From contig OMXE01000021.1 of assembly GCA_900314935.1 (NCBI GenBank), positions 1 to 60,333 on the forward strand: a stretch of 60,333 nt of DNA, read 5' to 3'. The notes under the pieces were generated by a model. It had not been told where the DNA came from. It was given only the letters and a program-made list of their open reading frames with translations, and ran no database searches. Numbering within the stretch: the first letter of the stretch is position 1; each line of letters begins with the position of its first letter. Positions 26,588 through 35,945 of this stretch are shown here, in pieces. The DNA comes from an uncultured Prevotella sp. (GTDB taxonomy: Bacteria > Bacteroidota > Bacteroidia > Bacteroidales > Bacteroidaceae). The position numbers and the translations under genes were made by a program.

Positions 26588-27379
26588 ATGGAGAAATTTA
26601 TTCTAGACCTACAAGTAGTGGCCGTAGAGCACATTCATGACAGGTATGTGCTGCTGAAGCTCACCCAAGAGGCTCCCCTACCCAAGATGTACCCAGGACA
26701 GTTTGTTGAGGTACGCGTGGATGGGTCTCCCTCAACCTTCCTGCGGCGACCGATTTCCATCAATTTCGTAGATGAAACCAACAACCAGTTGTGGCTTCTG
26801 GTAGCCGTTGTGGGTGACGGCACCCGTCAGCTGTCACATTTGAAGGTAGGCAGTACGTTGAATTGCGTACTCCCCTTAGGTAATACCTTCACCCTTCCTT
26901 CAGACAAAGATGAGAAAACAGCTACTCCGGCACGTGTCCTTCTTGTAGGAGGCGGTGTGGGCGTGGCTCCCCTGCTGTACTACGGGAAATGGCTCAAGGA
27001 GCACGATGTGGAACCTGCCTTCCTGCTGGGTGCCCGTACAGGCGGTGATCTGCTGATGTTGGATGCCTTCAAACAGTATGGGAGCGTATATACAACAACC
27101 GAAGACGGCTCGGCTGGTGAGCGTGGCTTCGTCACGAACCACTCCATCCTCACAAAAGAACGCTTTGCGTGGATTAGTGCCTGCGGTCCTAAGCCGATGA
27201 TGCAGGCAGTGGCACGTTTTGCTCAACAGACAGCAACCAACTGTGAGGTGTCTCTGGAGAACCTGATGGCTTGTGGCTTAGGTGCTTGTTTGTGCTGTGT
27301 GGAAAAGACCGTCAGAGGAAATCTGTGTGTATGCAAGGATGGTCCTGTGTTTAATACGCAGGAGTTACTTTGGAAGTAG
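26588..27379 (+). CDS. pyrK: dihydroorotate dehydrogenase B electron transfer subunit
   Basis: 263 residues: FAD-binding beta barrel (RRPISIN), NAD-binding motif (LLVGGGVGVAPLLYYGK) and a C-terminal 2Fe-2S cluster with CGLGACLCCVEKT plus a later Cys (LCVCKDGP). It passes electrons from dihydroorotate oxidation in PyrD to NAD. pyrD follows 30 bp downstream, forming the two-gene class 1B enzyme of pyrimidine synthesis. Confidence 0.95.
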   Translation: MEKFILDLQVVAVEHIHDRYVLLKLTQEAPLPKMYPGQFVEVRVDGSPSTFLRRPISINFVDETNNQLWLLVAVVGDGTRQLSHLKVGSTLNCVLPLGNTFTLPSDKDEKTATPARVLLVGGGVGVAPLLYYGKWLKEHDVEPAFLLGARTGGDLLMLDAFKQYGSVYTTTEDGSAGERGFVTNHSILTKERFAWISACGPKPMMQAVARFAQQTATNCEVSLENLMACGLGACLCCVEKTVRGNLCVCKDGPVFNTQELLWK

Positions 27380-27409
27380 TAGTTATCACGTAATAACGTC
27401 AATATAAAT

Positions 27410-28321
27410 ATGTCTGATTTAAGCGTAAGAATCCATACCCTGCAGTTGAAGAACCCTGTGATGACTGCATCAGGAACCTTTGGCTACGGACCCGAGTTTG
27501 CCGACTTCATCCCATTGGACGGATTGGGCGGCATCATTGTAAAGGGCACAACCCTGCATCCAAGAGAAGGCAATGACTACCCACGTATGGTGGAAACAGC
27601 CTCTGGTATGCTGAACTGTGTAGGACTGCAGAATAAGGGAGTGGATTATTTCTGTGAACATATCTATCCAGAGATTAAGGATATCGACACGAATATCATT
27701 GTAAACGTGAGTGGCTCCTCTCCTGATGACTATGCTGAATGTGCCGCTCGTGTGGATGCTCTGGAGAAAGTTCCCGCCATCGAACTGAATATCTCGTGCC
27801 CGAACGTGAAGCAGGGCGGAATGGCTTTCGGTGTTACTTGCGAGGGGGCTGCCAGTGTGGTGAAAGCCGTCAGGAAGCGTTATCACAAGACGCTTATCGT
27901 GAAGCTATCACCTAATGTGACGAATATCGCTGAGATAGCTCGTGCGGTTGAGGCTGAGGGAGCAGATAGTGTGTCGCTGATCAACACGCTGATGGGAATG
28001 GCCATAGATATCGAGAAGCGCAGACCGAAACTGAGTATAGGTACCGGCGGATTGAGCGGTCCTGCAGTCAAGCCCGTTGCCTTGCGCATGGTGTGGCAGG
28101 TGGCCAAGGCCGTGAAGATTCCAGTGATTGGTCTTGGAGGTATTATGACGGCTACTGATGCCATTGAGTTCTTGATGGCTGGTGCTACGGCGATAGAGAT
28201 TGGTACTGCGAACTTCATTGATCCTGCTGTTACCATCAAGGTACGCGACGGGATAGATGAGTGGCTCGACAGGCATGGATGTAAAAGTGTACAGGAAATC
28301 ATCGGGGTGTTAGAAGACTAA
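27410..28321 (+). CDS. pyrD: dihydroorotate dehydrogenase B catalytic subunit
   Basis: 303 residues, an FMN TIM barrel of the class 1 family. Visible motifs: [24 protein letters not shown] with the catalytic-loop Cys nearby (GVTCEGAA), VKLSPNVT, and the phosphate-binding [16 protein letters not shown]. It oxidises dihydroorotate to orotate. Its stop codon is part of a terminator hairpin. Confidence 0.96.
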   Translation: MSDLSVRIHTLQLKNPVMTASGTFGYGPEFADFIPLDGLGGIIVKGTTLHPREGNDYPRMVETASGMLNCVGLQNKGVDYFCEHIYPEIKDIDTNIIVNVSGSSPDDYAECAARVDALEKVPAIELNISCPNVKQGGMAFGVTCEGAASVVKAVRKRYHKTLIVKLSPNVTNIAEIARAVEAEGADSVSLINTLMGMAIDIEKRRPKLSIGTGGLSGPAVKPVALRMVWQVAKAVKIPVIGLGGIMTATDAIEFLMAGATAIEIGTANFIDPAVTIKVRDGIDEWLDRHGCKSVQEIIGVLED

Positions 28322-28334
28322 CACCTCTTTTTTT
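28306..28334 (+). terminator. terminator overlapping the pyrD stop codon
   Basis: GGTGTTAG (28306-28313), AAGA loop, CTAACACC (28318-28325), then a T-rich run. The TAA stop (28319-28321) lies inside the right arm, so coding sequence and terminator overlap. Confidence 0.9.
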
Positions 28335-28360
28335 GTAGTTATGGTATGTTGGTGGCAACA

Positions 28361-28389
28361 AAAAAATCCCCCGGCCAAACAGCCGGGGG
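28361..28389 (-). terminator. terminator of aroC (minus strand)
   Basis: A perfect stem CCCCCGGC (28368-28375) and GCCGGGGG (28382-28389), with the U-run on the minus strand (A-run at 28361-28366). It sits downstream of aroC. Confidence 0.85.
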
Positions 28390-28534
28390 TAACCAACACA
28401 AAAACTAAACTAGACTTAACTTGACAATAACGGGATTTTCACAAACCCTCAACGCTTTGTCGAGTGCAAATATACAAACTCTTTCTGAAAGTAGCAAGTA
28501 TTTAATACATTTTTAACCAAAAACCCGTAAAAAT

Positions 28535-29605
28535 TTACATTTTTGTGGTCTTTTGGAACAAAAAACTATCAAGAATCACCATTGCTGCCATAGATTCAAC
28601 GATGGGAACGGCTCTCGGAAGGACACAAGGATCATGCCGTCCACGGGCCTTCAACGTAGTGGAGTTTCCATCAAGATCGACCGTTTGCTGTTCTTTCAGA
28701 ATCGTTGCTACAGGTTTGAATGCCACCCGGAAATAGATATCCTGTCCGTTGCTGATACCCCCTTGAATGCCTCCACTATGGTTGGTGGCCGTAGAGATGT
28801 TCTCGCCCGGTACGAATATATCGTTCTGTTCACTTCCCCTGGTAAGCACGCAATCGAATCCTTCTCCATATTCGAATCCTTTGACAGCATTGATGCTGAG
28901 CATGGCCATGCCCAACTGCATGTGCAGTTTACCGAACTCAGGATCACCCAGACCGGCAGGACAGTTTTTGATCACACAGGTGATGGTACCGCCAACGGTG
29001 TCGCCTTCTGCCTTCACCTCACTGATCAGCGCTTCCATTTGTCGGGCTTTCTCCTGGTCGGGACATCTAACGATGTTCGTCTCCGTCAGGGAGAGGTCGT
29101 ATTTCCGATAATCCTTGTCGAGCGCGATGTTCCCTACCTGTGATGTATAGGCCTGTATGCTGACACCAATCTGCTTGAGTGCCAGCTTGGCCAGAGCACC
29201 GGCCACACACCTGCTGATGGTGATACGCGCTGATGAACGACCGCCTCCACGATGGTCGCGAATACCATATTTATTATAATAGGTGTAATCAGCATGCGAA
29301 GGTCTGAACAGACACCGCATGTTCTCATAATCCTGCGAATGCTGGTTCTCGTTATACACCACAAAGCCGATGGGACAGCCCGTTGACTTCCCCTCAAAGA
29401 CACCGCTCAGCAGTTCCACTCGGTCGGCCTCATGACGGTCGGTGGTGATATGACTCTGTCCGGGTCGTCTCCTGTTCAGTTCCTGCTGGATGAAGTCCAT
29501 GTCGATATCTATACCGGCAGGAAAGCCATCGATGACACCACCGATAGCCGCTCCATGACTCTCTCCAAACGTTGTCAGTCTAAAAATCCTTCCAAATGTA
29601 TTCAC
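28535..29605 (-). CDS. aroC: chorismate synthase
   Basis: 356 residues. N-terminal [14 protein letters not shown], the central GGRSSAR motif ([17 protein letters not shown]) and [12 protein letters not shown] near the end are the family signatures. It makes chorismate, the branch point feeding the Phe/Tyr operon at 39.6-44.5 kb. The following slyD-like gene is upstream on the same strand; a heptamer array lies between them. Confidence 0.97.
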   Translation of the reverse strand: MNTFGRIFRLTTFGESHGAAIGGVIDGFPAGIDIDMDFIQQELNRRRPGQSHITTDRHEADRVELLSGVFEGKSTGCPIGFVVYNENQHSQDYENMRCLFRPSHADYTYYNKYGIRDHRGGGRSSARITISRCVAGALAKLALKQIGVSIQAYTSQVGNIALDKDYRKYDLSLTETNIVRCPDQEKARQMEALISEVKAEGDTVGGTITCVIKNCPAGLGDPEFGKLHMQLGMAMLSINAVKGFEYGEGFDCVLTRGSEQNDIFVPGENISTATNHSGGIQGGISNGQDIYFRVAFKPVATILKEQQTVDLDGNSTTLKARGRHDPCVLPRAVPIVESMAAMVILDSFLFQKTTKM

Positions 29606-29635
29606 CTTCCAGTCTCAGTTATAACTTCACTCTAG

Positions 29636-29670
29636 ACTTATTACTTATCACTTGTTACTTATCACTTAAT
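29636..29670. repeat. heptamer array (ACTTATC/ACTTGTT)
   Basis: Five 7-bp units (ACTTATT, ACTTATC, ACTTGTT, ACTTATC, ACTTAAT). The last overlaps the stop codon of slyD on the minus strand. Confidence 0.8.
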
Positions 29671-30259
29671 GACAATGTCCGCAGCCGCAGTCATCTCCGT
29701 GATGATGATGGTCGTGACCGCAATCACTGCCGCACTCATCACATCCGCATCCGCAACCCTCACCGCTCAAGCTATTGATCAGCGCCTGGATCTCTTCTTT
29801 GGTTGCCTCGCGGTTTTCCACGATATGTCCTTTGAAGTGCAATTCCTTACCTGCTAACGGATGGTTCAGGTCGATCTTCACAAAGCTGTCTGTAATCTGC
29901 AGCACTTTGCCGAAGAGACGCTGACCGTCTTCGTTCTGAAGGGGAAGGATAGCATCGACGAACACGTTATCGTGGTCGAAATGACCATTGATGGTGAAGA
30001 TCTCTCTTTCCAGGTCCACCACGCGCTCGTTCTCGTAGTCACCATATGCCTGGTCCTTTGAGAGCTTGAAATCAAACTCACCGCCCTTTTCGATACCGAT
30101 TACCTGTTTCTCAAAGTCATCAAGGGTAATTCCAAGACCGCTGATAAACTGGAATGGTCTGTCGTTGGTGGCCTCTTCTACGAACTCTTTTTCGTCTCCG
30201 TTGGCAGCATACAGCGTGTATGCCACTTCCATGTACTTGTTCCTGTTTCTTTCTTCCAT
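29666..30259 (-). CDS. slyD: SlyD-type FKBP peptidyl-prolyl isomerase
   Basis: About 197 residues. FKBP domain with inserted flap (GLGITLDDFEKQVIGIEKGG and the AYGDYENERV motif, DLNHPLAGKELHFKG). The C-terminal tail is rich in Cys, His and Gly (GCGCGCDECG, HDHHHHGDD), as in nickel-binding SlyD. It acts as cytosolic foldase and metallochaperone. ATG 30259 is chosen because the minus-strand -7 box TACTTTTG (30291-30284) lies between it and the farthest in-frame ATG at 30286. Confidence 0.92.
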   Translation of the reverse strand: MEERNRNKYMEVAYTLYAANGDEKEFVEEATNDRPFQFISGLGITLDDFEKQVIGIEKGGEFDFKLSKDQAYGDYENERVVDLEREIFTINGHFDHDNVFVDAILPLQNEDGQRLFGKVLQITDSFVKIDLNHPLAGKELHFKGHIVENREATKEEIQALINSLSGEGCGCGCDECGSDCGHDHHHHGDDCGCGHCH

Positions 30260-30283
30260 AATCTTATTATTGATTTTCTCCTG

Positions 30284-30291
30284 CAAAAGTA
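30284..30291 (-). promoter_or_regulatory. -7 box of slyD
   Basis: Minus-strand TACTTTTG, 25 nt before ATG 30259. Confidence 0.6.
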
Positions 30292-30371
30292 CGAAAAAGT
30301 TTTCTTAATCTATATCAAAACCGTTGATTTACGTCAAAAAAGTAGTCTGTTTGCGCAAACAGCTGACAATT

Positions 30372-30406
30372 TTTGATGAACGGATGGAAAAAACGCTATA
30401 CCTTTG
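30372..30406 (+). promoter_or_regulatory. promoter of small secreted protein gene
   Basis: TTTG (30372-30375) and TACCTTTG (30399-30406), with a 23-nt spacer that is longer than usual. A palindrome TTTGCGCAAA lies just upstream near 30350. Confidence 0.5.
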
Positions 30407-30478
30407 CACCCGACAAAAGCACCGTGATGGTGCTACAGGATAACATTATTAAGGATAACAAAAAAGAAAGGAAAGAAA

Positions 30479-30841
30479 ATGAAAAGATTGTTTTTAACCG
30501 TTGTAGCTGTGCTGAGCATGACTATGACATTCGCAGAGGATGAGAATCTGAACAAGGTAGAGAACGTAGACGCTTACAGAATGGAAGTGAACTACCACCG
30601 ACTGGGTGAGGCCCTCAACCTGTCAAGCGACCAGATGGAGGCTGTACAGAGCATTCACGATGCTTTCTGTGTAGATATGATGAGTATTGCAGCTGCCAAC
30701 CAGTCTTCTCGCAAGGCTATGCTGAAGAACGCCATCGACAAGGAACTGCGCTTCATGCGAATCGTTCTTGATGACAAACAGTACAAGAAGTTCCTTCTGT
30801 TGCTGAACGTCACGCTGAACAACCGTGGTTTGAATGCATAA
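30479..30841 (+). CDS. small secreted helical protein, unknown function
   Basis: 120 residues with a cleavable signal peptide (MKRLFLTVVAVLSMTMTFA). The mature part is all-helical, with LNLSSDQMEAVQSIHDAF and LDDKQYKKFLLLLNVTLNNRG, which recall the LTxxQ repeats of periplasmic Spy/CpxP-like proteins. That resemblance is weak and the function is not known. Followed by a strong terminator, so it is probably a single-gene transcript. Confidence 0.75.
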   Translation: MKRLFLTVVAVLSMTMTFAEDENLNKVENVDAYRMEVNYHRLGEALNLSSDQMEAVQSIHDAFCVDMMSIAAANQSSRKAMLKNAIDKELRFMRIVLDDKQYKKFLLLLNVTLNNRGLNA

Positions 30842-30865
30842 AAGGTAATAAGTAATAAGTTGAGA

Positions 30866-30935
30866 ATTTGCTGCCGCACAGGTAATTGGTGCAACGTAAC
30901 ATGAACCAATGCCATAGCGGTAGCAAATTTTTTTG
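30866..30935 (+). terminator. nested-hairpin terminator
   Basis: ATTTGCTGCCGC (30866-30877) pairs with GCGGTAGCAAAT (30917-30928), one G-U pair. The loop holds a second stem ATTGGT/ACCAAT, and a T-run follows. Confidence 0.85.
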
Positions 30936-31010
30936 TTTTTCCCTTTCTCTTTCACTTTTCCCCTTAATTGCTTTGCCGTTTCGATTTTTTTCATTTATTT
31001 TGCACGTAGA

Positions 31011-33233
31011 ATGAAAAGAATCTGTTTCATTATCATACTCAGCTGTTTGAGTGTCATGACGGTCATGGCGCAAAGAGCAGATTACAGTAAGATGTCATCG
31101 ATGGTGCGCCGGGCTGCTCTGGAGCATAAGGACACGCGCCGTCTGGCACCTTCGCGTAATCCTCGTTCATCATCTATCTGTGCCTTTGTGAGAATCAACG
31201 AGGATGCCGATCAGGTGCTAAAGGAGAATCATTGTCTGAAGCTGGCGCAATTCGGCAACATCTATATTGCCAGTATTCCGCTGAGTCGCCTGGCCAGTCT
31301 GTCGATGAACAAGCATGTGACTCGTATTGAGGCCGGTCAGCGCGGAACAGCCCTGATGGACACCACGCACATTATCCAGCGAATTGATCCCTTGTACGAG
31401 GGAACGAACCTTCCGCAGGCCTATACAGGTAAAGGTGTAATCATGGGTGTGCAGGATATCGGTTTCGATTTGACGCATCCGAACTTCTATGATGCGAAGA
31501 TGGAGAACTACCGTATCAAGCGTTTCTGGGACCAGCTCTCGGTAGATACCGCCTACAGCGACTTGTATGTTGGAGCCGACTACACTACCCAGGAGGAGAT
31601 TCTTGCCTATGCTCATTCGCGTGATGGCTTGAAACAAGGTCATGGAACCCATACGTTAGGCATTGCCGCTGGTACTGGCTACGACACCCCTTTCCGGGGC
31701 GTGGCTTTCGAGAGTGATATCTGTCTGGTGAGCAATGCCGTGGAGGCTGACAAGGAGTTTATTGATTCCGTGGACTATTATAAATACACGTCTGCCACCG
31801 ATGCCTTAGGCTTTAAGTATATTCTCGACTATGCCGAAAAAGAAGGGAAACCTTGTGTCGTTTCCTACAGCGAGGGGTCGCATCAAGATTTCTATGGCGA
31901 CGATCAGCTGATGTACGAGGTGTTGGACAGTCTCTCAGGACCAGGTCGTATCATCGTTGCCTCGGCGGGAAACGAGGGCCATTACAATTCGTACTTCCAT
32001 AAATCCGCTGATGAGGAATCGCAGGGTACCTTCCTGAATCGCTACGATAAGACCTTCAGTTTCCGTGTCATAGCAGATGGTCCTATAGATTTGCGTTTCG
32101 TGTCGTATGGCAGTAAGACCAGAACCGACACGCTCATTGTTCCTTCCCAGCGTATTTTGGATGCGCCCGACTCACTGCTTCGCGATACTGTTGGTCTGCT
32201 ACTAGACTATAAAGGCGAAAAACAAAAGCACTATTTCGCCTTTGGGGCCTATCCTTCCAGTTATGACGATTCCCATATGGTATATGAGGTTTACATCAAG
32301 ACCACGGAACGGTTCGGCTATGCAGGCTATTTCCTGTCTGTCGAGATCGTAGGTGAAGGAGTGGAAGCCGATTTCTATGCCGTTACTGGATCCATCCAGT
32401 CGAAGCCGTCGTATAACCCCAACCTGACAGATGGTGATAATTCGCATTGCATCTACTCACCAGGTAGTGCACCCGCTGTGATCTGTGTAGGATCCACTGC
32501 CTATCGCAAAGGATTATACAACCACGAGGGAAAGCATGTGGTGAGTAACTGGGGAGAGAACGGGGAAGTGGCCCGCTTCTCCAGCGTCGGTCCTACCGTA
32601 GACGGCCGTATCAAGCCTGATGTGTTAGCCAACGGTGTAAATGTGATTTCATCGTACAGTAGTTATTACCATGAGGAGCATCCTACGGAAAATACTTGGG
32701 ATATTGCCTATAGTGATTACGGCGACCGCCGTTATCCTTGGCACTCCGAGCTTGGCACTTCAATGTCTACACCCATCGTCAGTGGTATCATCGCCTTGTG
32801 GCTGGAGGCTTGTCCGAACCTTACTGCTGATGATATCAAGGATGTGTTTGCCAAGACCTGTATTCGTCACGACCTTTCGCTGGAGTATCCCAACAACAGC
32901 TATGGCTGGGGTGAGATAGATGCTTATAGAGGACTGCTGTACTTGCTGGGATTGGATGGCATCGAGGAGATTACACAGGAGCAACCGCAGCGTGTTGGCA
33001 TAGCCATGAAGGATCAGCAGATTGACTTTACCTTTGCTGAGCCCCTGCAGGAATCGGTTACCGTATCGGTATTCACCACCGCAGGAATCAAGGTGCAGAA
33101 TCTCTCGCTTCCTCAGGGAACCACGCAGTCATCCGTCAATATCAGTTCGCTGCCCACAGGTGTCTATGCCGTTCAACTGCATAGTCGTCAGCCAGGCATC
33201 ACGGGCTCCGTGTTGATTAGGAAACAAAAATGA
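31011..33233 (+). CDS. secreted S8 (subtilisin) peptidase with sorting tail
   Basis: 740 residues. Signal peptide (MKRICFIIILSCLSVMTVMAQ), then a subtilase with the triad Asp in GVQDIGFD (about 147), His in GHGTHTLG (about 211), Ser in GTSMSTPIVSG (about 583) and the oxyanion Asn in SAGNEG. A large insertion separates His and Ser. The C-terminal 70 residues (VSVFTTAGIKVQNLSL...LPTGVYAVQL) form a type IX secretion sorting domain, so the enzyme is probably surface-attached or released. ATG 31011 starts the signal peptide. Confidence 0.9.
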   Translation: MKRICFIIILSCLSVMTVMAQRADYSKMSSMVRRAALEHKDTRRLAPSRNPRSSSICAFVRINEDADQVLKENHCLKLAQFGNIYIASIPLSRLASLSMNKHVTRIEAGQRGTALMDTTHIIQRIDPLYEGTNLPQAYTGKGVIMGVQDIGFDLTHPNFYDAKMENYRIKRFWDQLSVDTAYSDLYVGADYTTQEEILAYAHSRDGLKQGHGTHTLGIAAGTGYDTPFRGVAFESDICLVSNAVEADKEFIDSVDYYKYTSATDALGFKYILDYAEKEGKPCVVSYSEGSHQDFYGDDQLMYEVLDSLSGPGRIIVASAGNEGHYNSYFHKSADEESQGTFLNRYDKTFSFRVIADGPIDLRFVSYGSKTRTDTLIVPSQRILDAPDSLLRDTVGLLLDYKGEKQKHYFAFGAYPSSYDDSHMVYEVYIKTTERFGYAGYFLSVEIVGEGVEADFYAVTGSIQSKPSYNPNLTDGDNSHCIYSPGSAPAVICVGSTAYRKGLYNHEGKHVVSNWGENGEVARFSSVGPTVDGRIKPDVLANGVNVISSYSSYYHEEHPTENTWDIAYSDYGDRRYPWHSELGTSMSTPIVSGIIALWLEACPNLTADDIKDVFAKTCIRHDLSLEYPNNSYGWGEIDAYRGLLYLLGLDGIEEITQEQPQRVGIAMKDQQIDFTFAEPLQESVTVSVFTTAGIKVQNLSLPQGTTQSSVNISSLPTGVYAVQLHSRQPGITGSVLIRKQK

Positions 33234-33260
33234 TATTTTAACCATTCAAACTATATGATC

Positions 33261-34142
33261 ATGAATAAAGTAAAGTTTATTATGATGGCCATCGTAGCTT
33301 CGGTATTGGTATCATGCGGTACCACCAGTACGGTGCCTGTCACAGGAAGAAAGCACAAGTTGAGCGTGACAGATGAGTATATGCTCAGTCTCAGCTCACA
33401 GCAGTATGCACAGTATATGAAGCAGGCCAAGCCTTCCACCAACGCCACGAACACAGCCTTGGTGAAAAAGGTCGGTCAGCGTTTGGCAACAGCCGTGGAG
33501 AACTACCTTAGAACCAATGGCTTCGCCCATGAGGTGAATAACTTCGCTTGGGAGTTTAACCTCGTAGCCGACAATCAGGTGAATGCGTTCTGTATGCCTG
33601 GTGGAAAGATCGTGGTATATGAGGGCTTGCTTCCCGTGACGCAGAACGAAGCCTCATTGGCCATCGTGCTCGGACATGAGATTGCTCACGCTGTGGCTAA
33701 GCACTCTGCTGAGCAGATGACGAAGTCGAGCAACTCCAGTACGCTGATACAGCTGGGTGGTGCCATTGCATCAGCCATGGGTGTAGGAGAGACGGCAACA
33801 CAATTAGGTACCGCCGTGGCTACCCAAGGACTGTCACTACTGAGTCTGAAGTACTCGCGTGATAATGAGAGTGAGGCCGATTACATGGGACTCGTCTTTG
33901 CCGCCTTGGCAGGTTACGACCCACAGGTGGCCATCTCGTTCTGGCAGCGTATGGCATCAGGCAACTCTAGTCAGACCGCCACATGGATGAGCAGTCACCC
34001 GTCTGACGAGAAGCGTATTGCCGATATCCAGAAGCATATGCCTGAGGCACTGGCTTATTACAAAGCTGCTGGTGGAACGCCAACATCGACCACCACCACC
34101 AAGACCATCAAGGCCTCGTCGCTGACGAAGAAAAAGAAGTAA
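33261..34142 (+). CDS. M48-family zinc metallopeptidase lipoprotein
   Basis: About 293 residues with a lipobox (VSCGTT). The HExxH motif is in GHEIAHAVAKH and the third ligand Glu in NESEADYMG, as in Oma1/LoiP/BepA-like M48 peptidases. Predicted to act in the periplasm in quality control of envelope proteins. Another in-frame ATG lies at 33255. The gene follows the subtilase closely and may be in the same transcript. Confidence 0.9.
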   Translation: MNKVKFIMMAIVASVLVSCGTTSTVPVTGRKHKLSVTDEYMLSLSSQQYAQYMKQAKPSTNATNTALVKKVGQRLATAVENYLRTNGFAHEVNNFAWEFNLVADNQVNAFCMPGGKIVVYEGLLPVTQNEASLAIVLGHEIAHAVAKHSAEQMTKSSNSSTLIQLGGAIASAMGVGETATQLGTAVATQGLSLLSLKYSRDNESEADYMGLVFAALAGYDPQVAISFWQRMASGNSSQTATWMSSHPSDEKRIADIQKHMPEALAYYKAAGGTPTSTTTTKTIKASSLTKKKK

Positions 34143-34168
34143 TGAAGAGAATAAGGTAGGGGAGTGCT

Positions 34169-34630
34169 ATGGGTTTCATCCGTCTCCTGATTTCACCGCC
34201 CCGTCCCTCAGCACTGACGGACATGCCGGCGTCGGTGAACCGTTTTCTGTGTAGGAAGGGCTATACGGCCATTACACTGTTCGGTCGTCTCTTCACACGG
34301 GAGGAGGCTTCGGCTGCTCATCTGAACAAGAAATATGATGCGCTGAAGAACCATGAGATGATTCATCTCCGACAGGCACAGGATACGGGAAACTCCTGGT
34401 ATCGTTTCTACTGGCTGTATATATGGTACTCGTTCAAGGCCTTACGCTATTGGCGTAGGCATCGTCAGGCAGCCTATTACCTGAATCCCTTCGAGATGGA
34501 GGCCTATTTTCATATGTATGACCTCCACTATCTGGAATCTACAGAAGGAAAAGCTACGGAATGGCGGAAGTTTGCCAAGATGTCGTTGGCAGCCCGATTG
34601 CGTTATATCCGGAAGAACAACATCGTATAA
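34169..34630 (+). CDS. small HExxH-containing protein, possible zinc peptidase
   Basis: 153 residues. It contains KNHEMIHLRQ, an HExxH motif, and 45-50 residues later NPFEMEAY, which could supply a third Glu ligand. A Trp/Tyr-rich hydrophobic stretch between them (YRFYWLYIWYSFKALRYW) suggests membrane association. The arrangement resembles a reduced gluzincin, but I do not recognise the family for certain. It follows the M48 gene by 26 bp and ends at a terminator. Confidence 0.7.
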   Translation: MGFIRLLISPPRPSALTDMPASVNRFLCRKGYTAITLFGRLFTREEASAAHLNKKYDALKNHEMIHLRQAQDTGNSWYRFYWLYIWYSFKALRYWRRHRQAAYYLNPFEMEAYFHMYDLHYLESTEGKATEWRKFAKMSLAARLRYIRKNNIV

Positions 34631-34701
34631 CAGGCGTTTTTCCTGTAGAAATTGCCAGTTTGCGAACTTTTGCAAACCGTTCAGTCGTTTGAGAATTATT
34701 G

Positions 34702-34733
34702 CGAACCCGTTTCTTTGGCGGGTTCGTTTTTTT
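34702..34733 (+). terminator. terminator overlapping the next promoter
   Basis: CGAACCCG (34702-34709) and CGGGTTCG (34719-34726) form a perfect stem with a 9-nt loop and a T-run. The loop contains the TTTG -33 box of the following gene. Confidence 0.9.
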
Positions 34734-34745
34734 GTTATATATTTG
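34714..34745 (+). promoter_or_regulatory. promoter of the coiled-coil regulator
   Basis: TTTG (34714-34717), 20-nt spacer, TATATTTG (34738-34745). The ATG at 34750 is only 4 nt beyond, implying a leaderless message or use of the ATGs at 34762/34765. Confidence 0.8.
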
Positions 34746-34749
34746 CACT

Positions 34750-35433
34750 ATGATTCAGAACATGATGACCATATTGACCCAACGAGAGCTGTTTCTGATC
34801 GTGCTGTGTACCGTAACCTACGTAGCATTGTTCGTGGTAGCCGTGCAGAACAGTCGAAGGAAAATCCTTCTTCTGGAGGAACGATTAAATAAGGTACGCG
34901 CGATTCAGGAAGACCTCCAGGCGCAGAGCAGACAGAGTATCGAGCTTAACAAGAACAAGATTGCCGATCTTGAACGGATGCTGGAGAAGCTCGATGACGA
35001 GAACTCCGTGCTGCGCCTCGAGCTGGAAGAGAAGAAAGCTCGCCTTGATTATAATAATAAGGTGGCGATCATTGAACAGGAGAAACGGCAGCAGGCCGAG
35101 ACTTTGATCTTCAGTTCGGATATTTACCAGCAGATACAAGTCAATCTGGACAAAGGAAGGATGATGACCCAGAACGACTGGACAGAGCTGACCCGACTGA
35201 TCGACGGTATCTATACAGGGTTCACGGAAAAGCTGTACAGTCTGTGCAAGCTCTCCTCGCAAGACTACTATGTGAGTCTGCTCATCAAAGCACGCATCCA
35301 ACCCAAGGATATAGCCACACTCACGGCACATTCCAAGGAAAGCGTAGCCTCCACCCGCAGTCGTCTATACCAGAAGGTGTTCGGCAGGAAAGGTTCTTCC
35401 AAGGATTGGGATGATTTTATTTTATCGATATAA
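34750..35433 (+). CDS. membrane-anchored coiled-coil protein with C-terminal HTH
   Basis: 227 residues: one N-terminal transmembrane helix (ELFLIVLCTVTYVALFVVAV), a coiled coil (about 40-130), and a C-terminal HTH-like region (IQPKDIATLTAHSKESVASTRSRLYQKVFG) similar to LuxR/sigma region 4 folds and to the C-terminal domain of Bacteroidales TPR-type regulators. It may bind DNA from the membrane; no signal domain is seen. The start could be 34762 or 34765 if a leader is needed. Confidence 0.75.
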   Translation: MIQNMMTILTQRELFLIVLCTVTYVALFVVAVQNSRRKILLLEERLNKVRAIQEDLQAQSRQSIELNKNKIADLERMLEKLDDENSVLRLELEEKKARLDYNNKVAIIEQEKRQQAETLIFSSDIYQQIQVNLDKGRMMTQNDWTELTRLIDGIYTGFTEKLYSLCKLSSQDYYVSLLIKARIQPKDIATLTAHSKESVASTRSRLYQKVFGRKGSSKDWDDFILSI

Positions 35434-35452
35434 CCATTAAAACAAAAAGGAT

Positions 35453-35905
35453 ATGATTGAGTATTTTTCACAACACTTATGGCAGATATGGGCTGTAATC
35501 GCCGTGGTCTGCCTCATCCTGGAGCTGACAGCAGGTGACTTCTTCATCATCTGCTTCTCAATCGGAGCCGTCTTTGCAGGTATCTGCGATCCGCTCGGAC
35601 TGGGAATCTATGGACAAATCGTAGTATTTGCCATCTTCACGCTCTTGAGCTTGTATTTCGTACGTCCCTTTGCCTTACGCTATCTGCATAAGAACGAAGA
35701 CAATCGTGTGAGCAATGCCGATGCACTGATTGGACGTAGGGGCAGGGTAGTGGAAACCATTGAGGCAGGAGGCTTCGGACGAGTAGCCATCGATGGTGAT
35801 GTGTGGAAGGCCATCTCCCATGCTACCGACGATATCCCTGTAGGCACATTCGTACGCGTCGTTGACCGTGAAAGCATCATCATCACTGTTGAGGTGGATG
35901 AATAA
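35453..35905 (+). CDS. NfeD-family membrane protein
   Basis: 150 residues: three transmembrane segments (WAVIAVVCLILELTAG, FFIICFSIGAVFAGI, IVVFAIFTLLSLYFV) then a small OB-fold domain (ALIGRRGRVVETIEAGGFGRVAIDGDVWKA) that is the NfeD signature. NfeD proteins partner with SPFH proteins; such a gene follows 40 bp downstream. Confidence 0.9.
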   Translation: MIEYFSQHLWQIWAVIAVVCLILELTAGDFFIICFSIGAVFAGICDPLGLGIYGQIVVFAIFTLLSLYFVRPFALRYLHKNEDNRVSNADALIGRRGRVVETIEAGGFGRVAIDGDVWKAISHATDDIPVGTFVRVVDRESIIITVEVDE

Positions 35906-35945
35906 TCAACAAAAGGAATCATTAACTTTTAAATACTTTACAATT

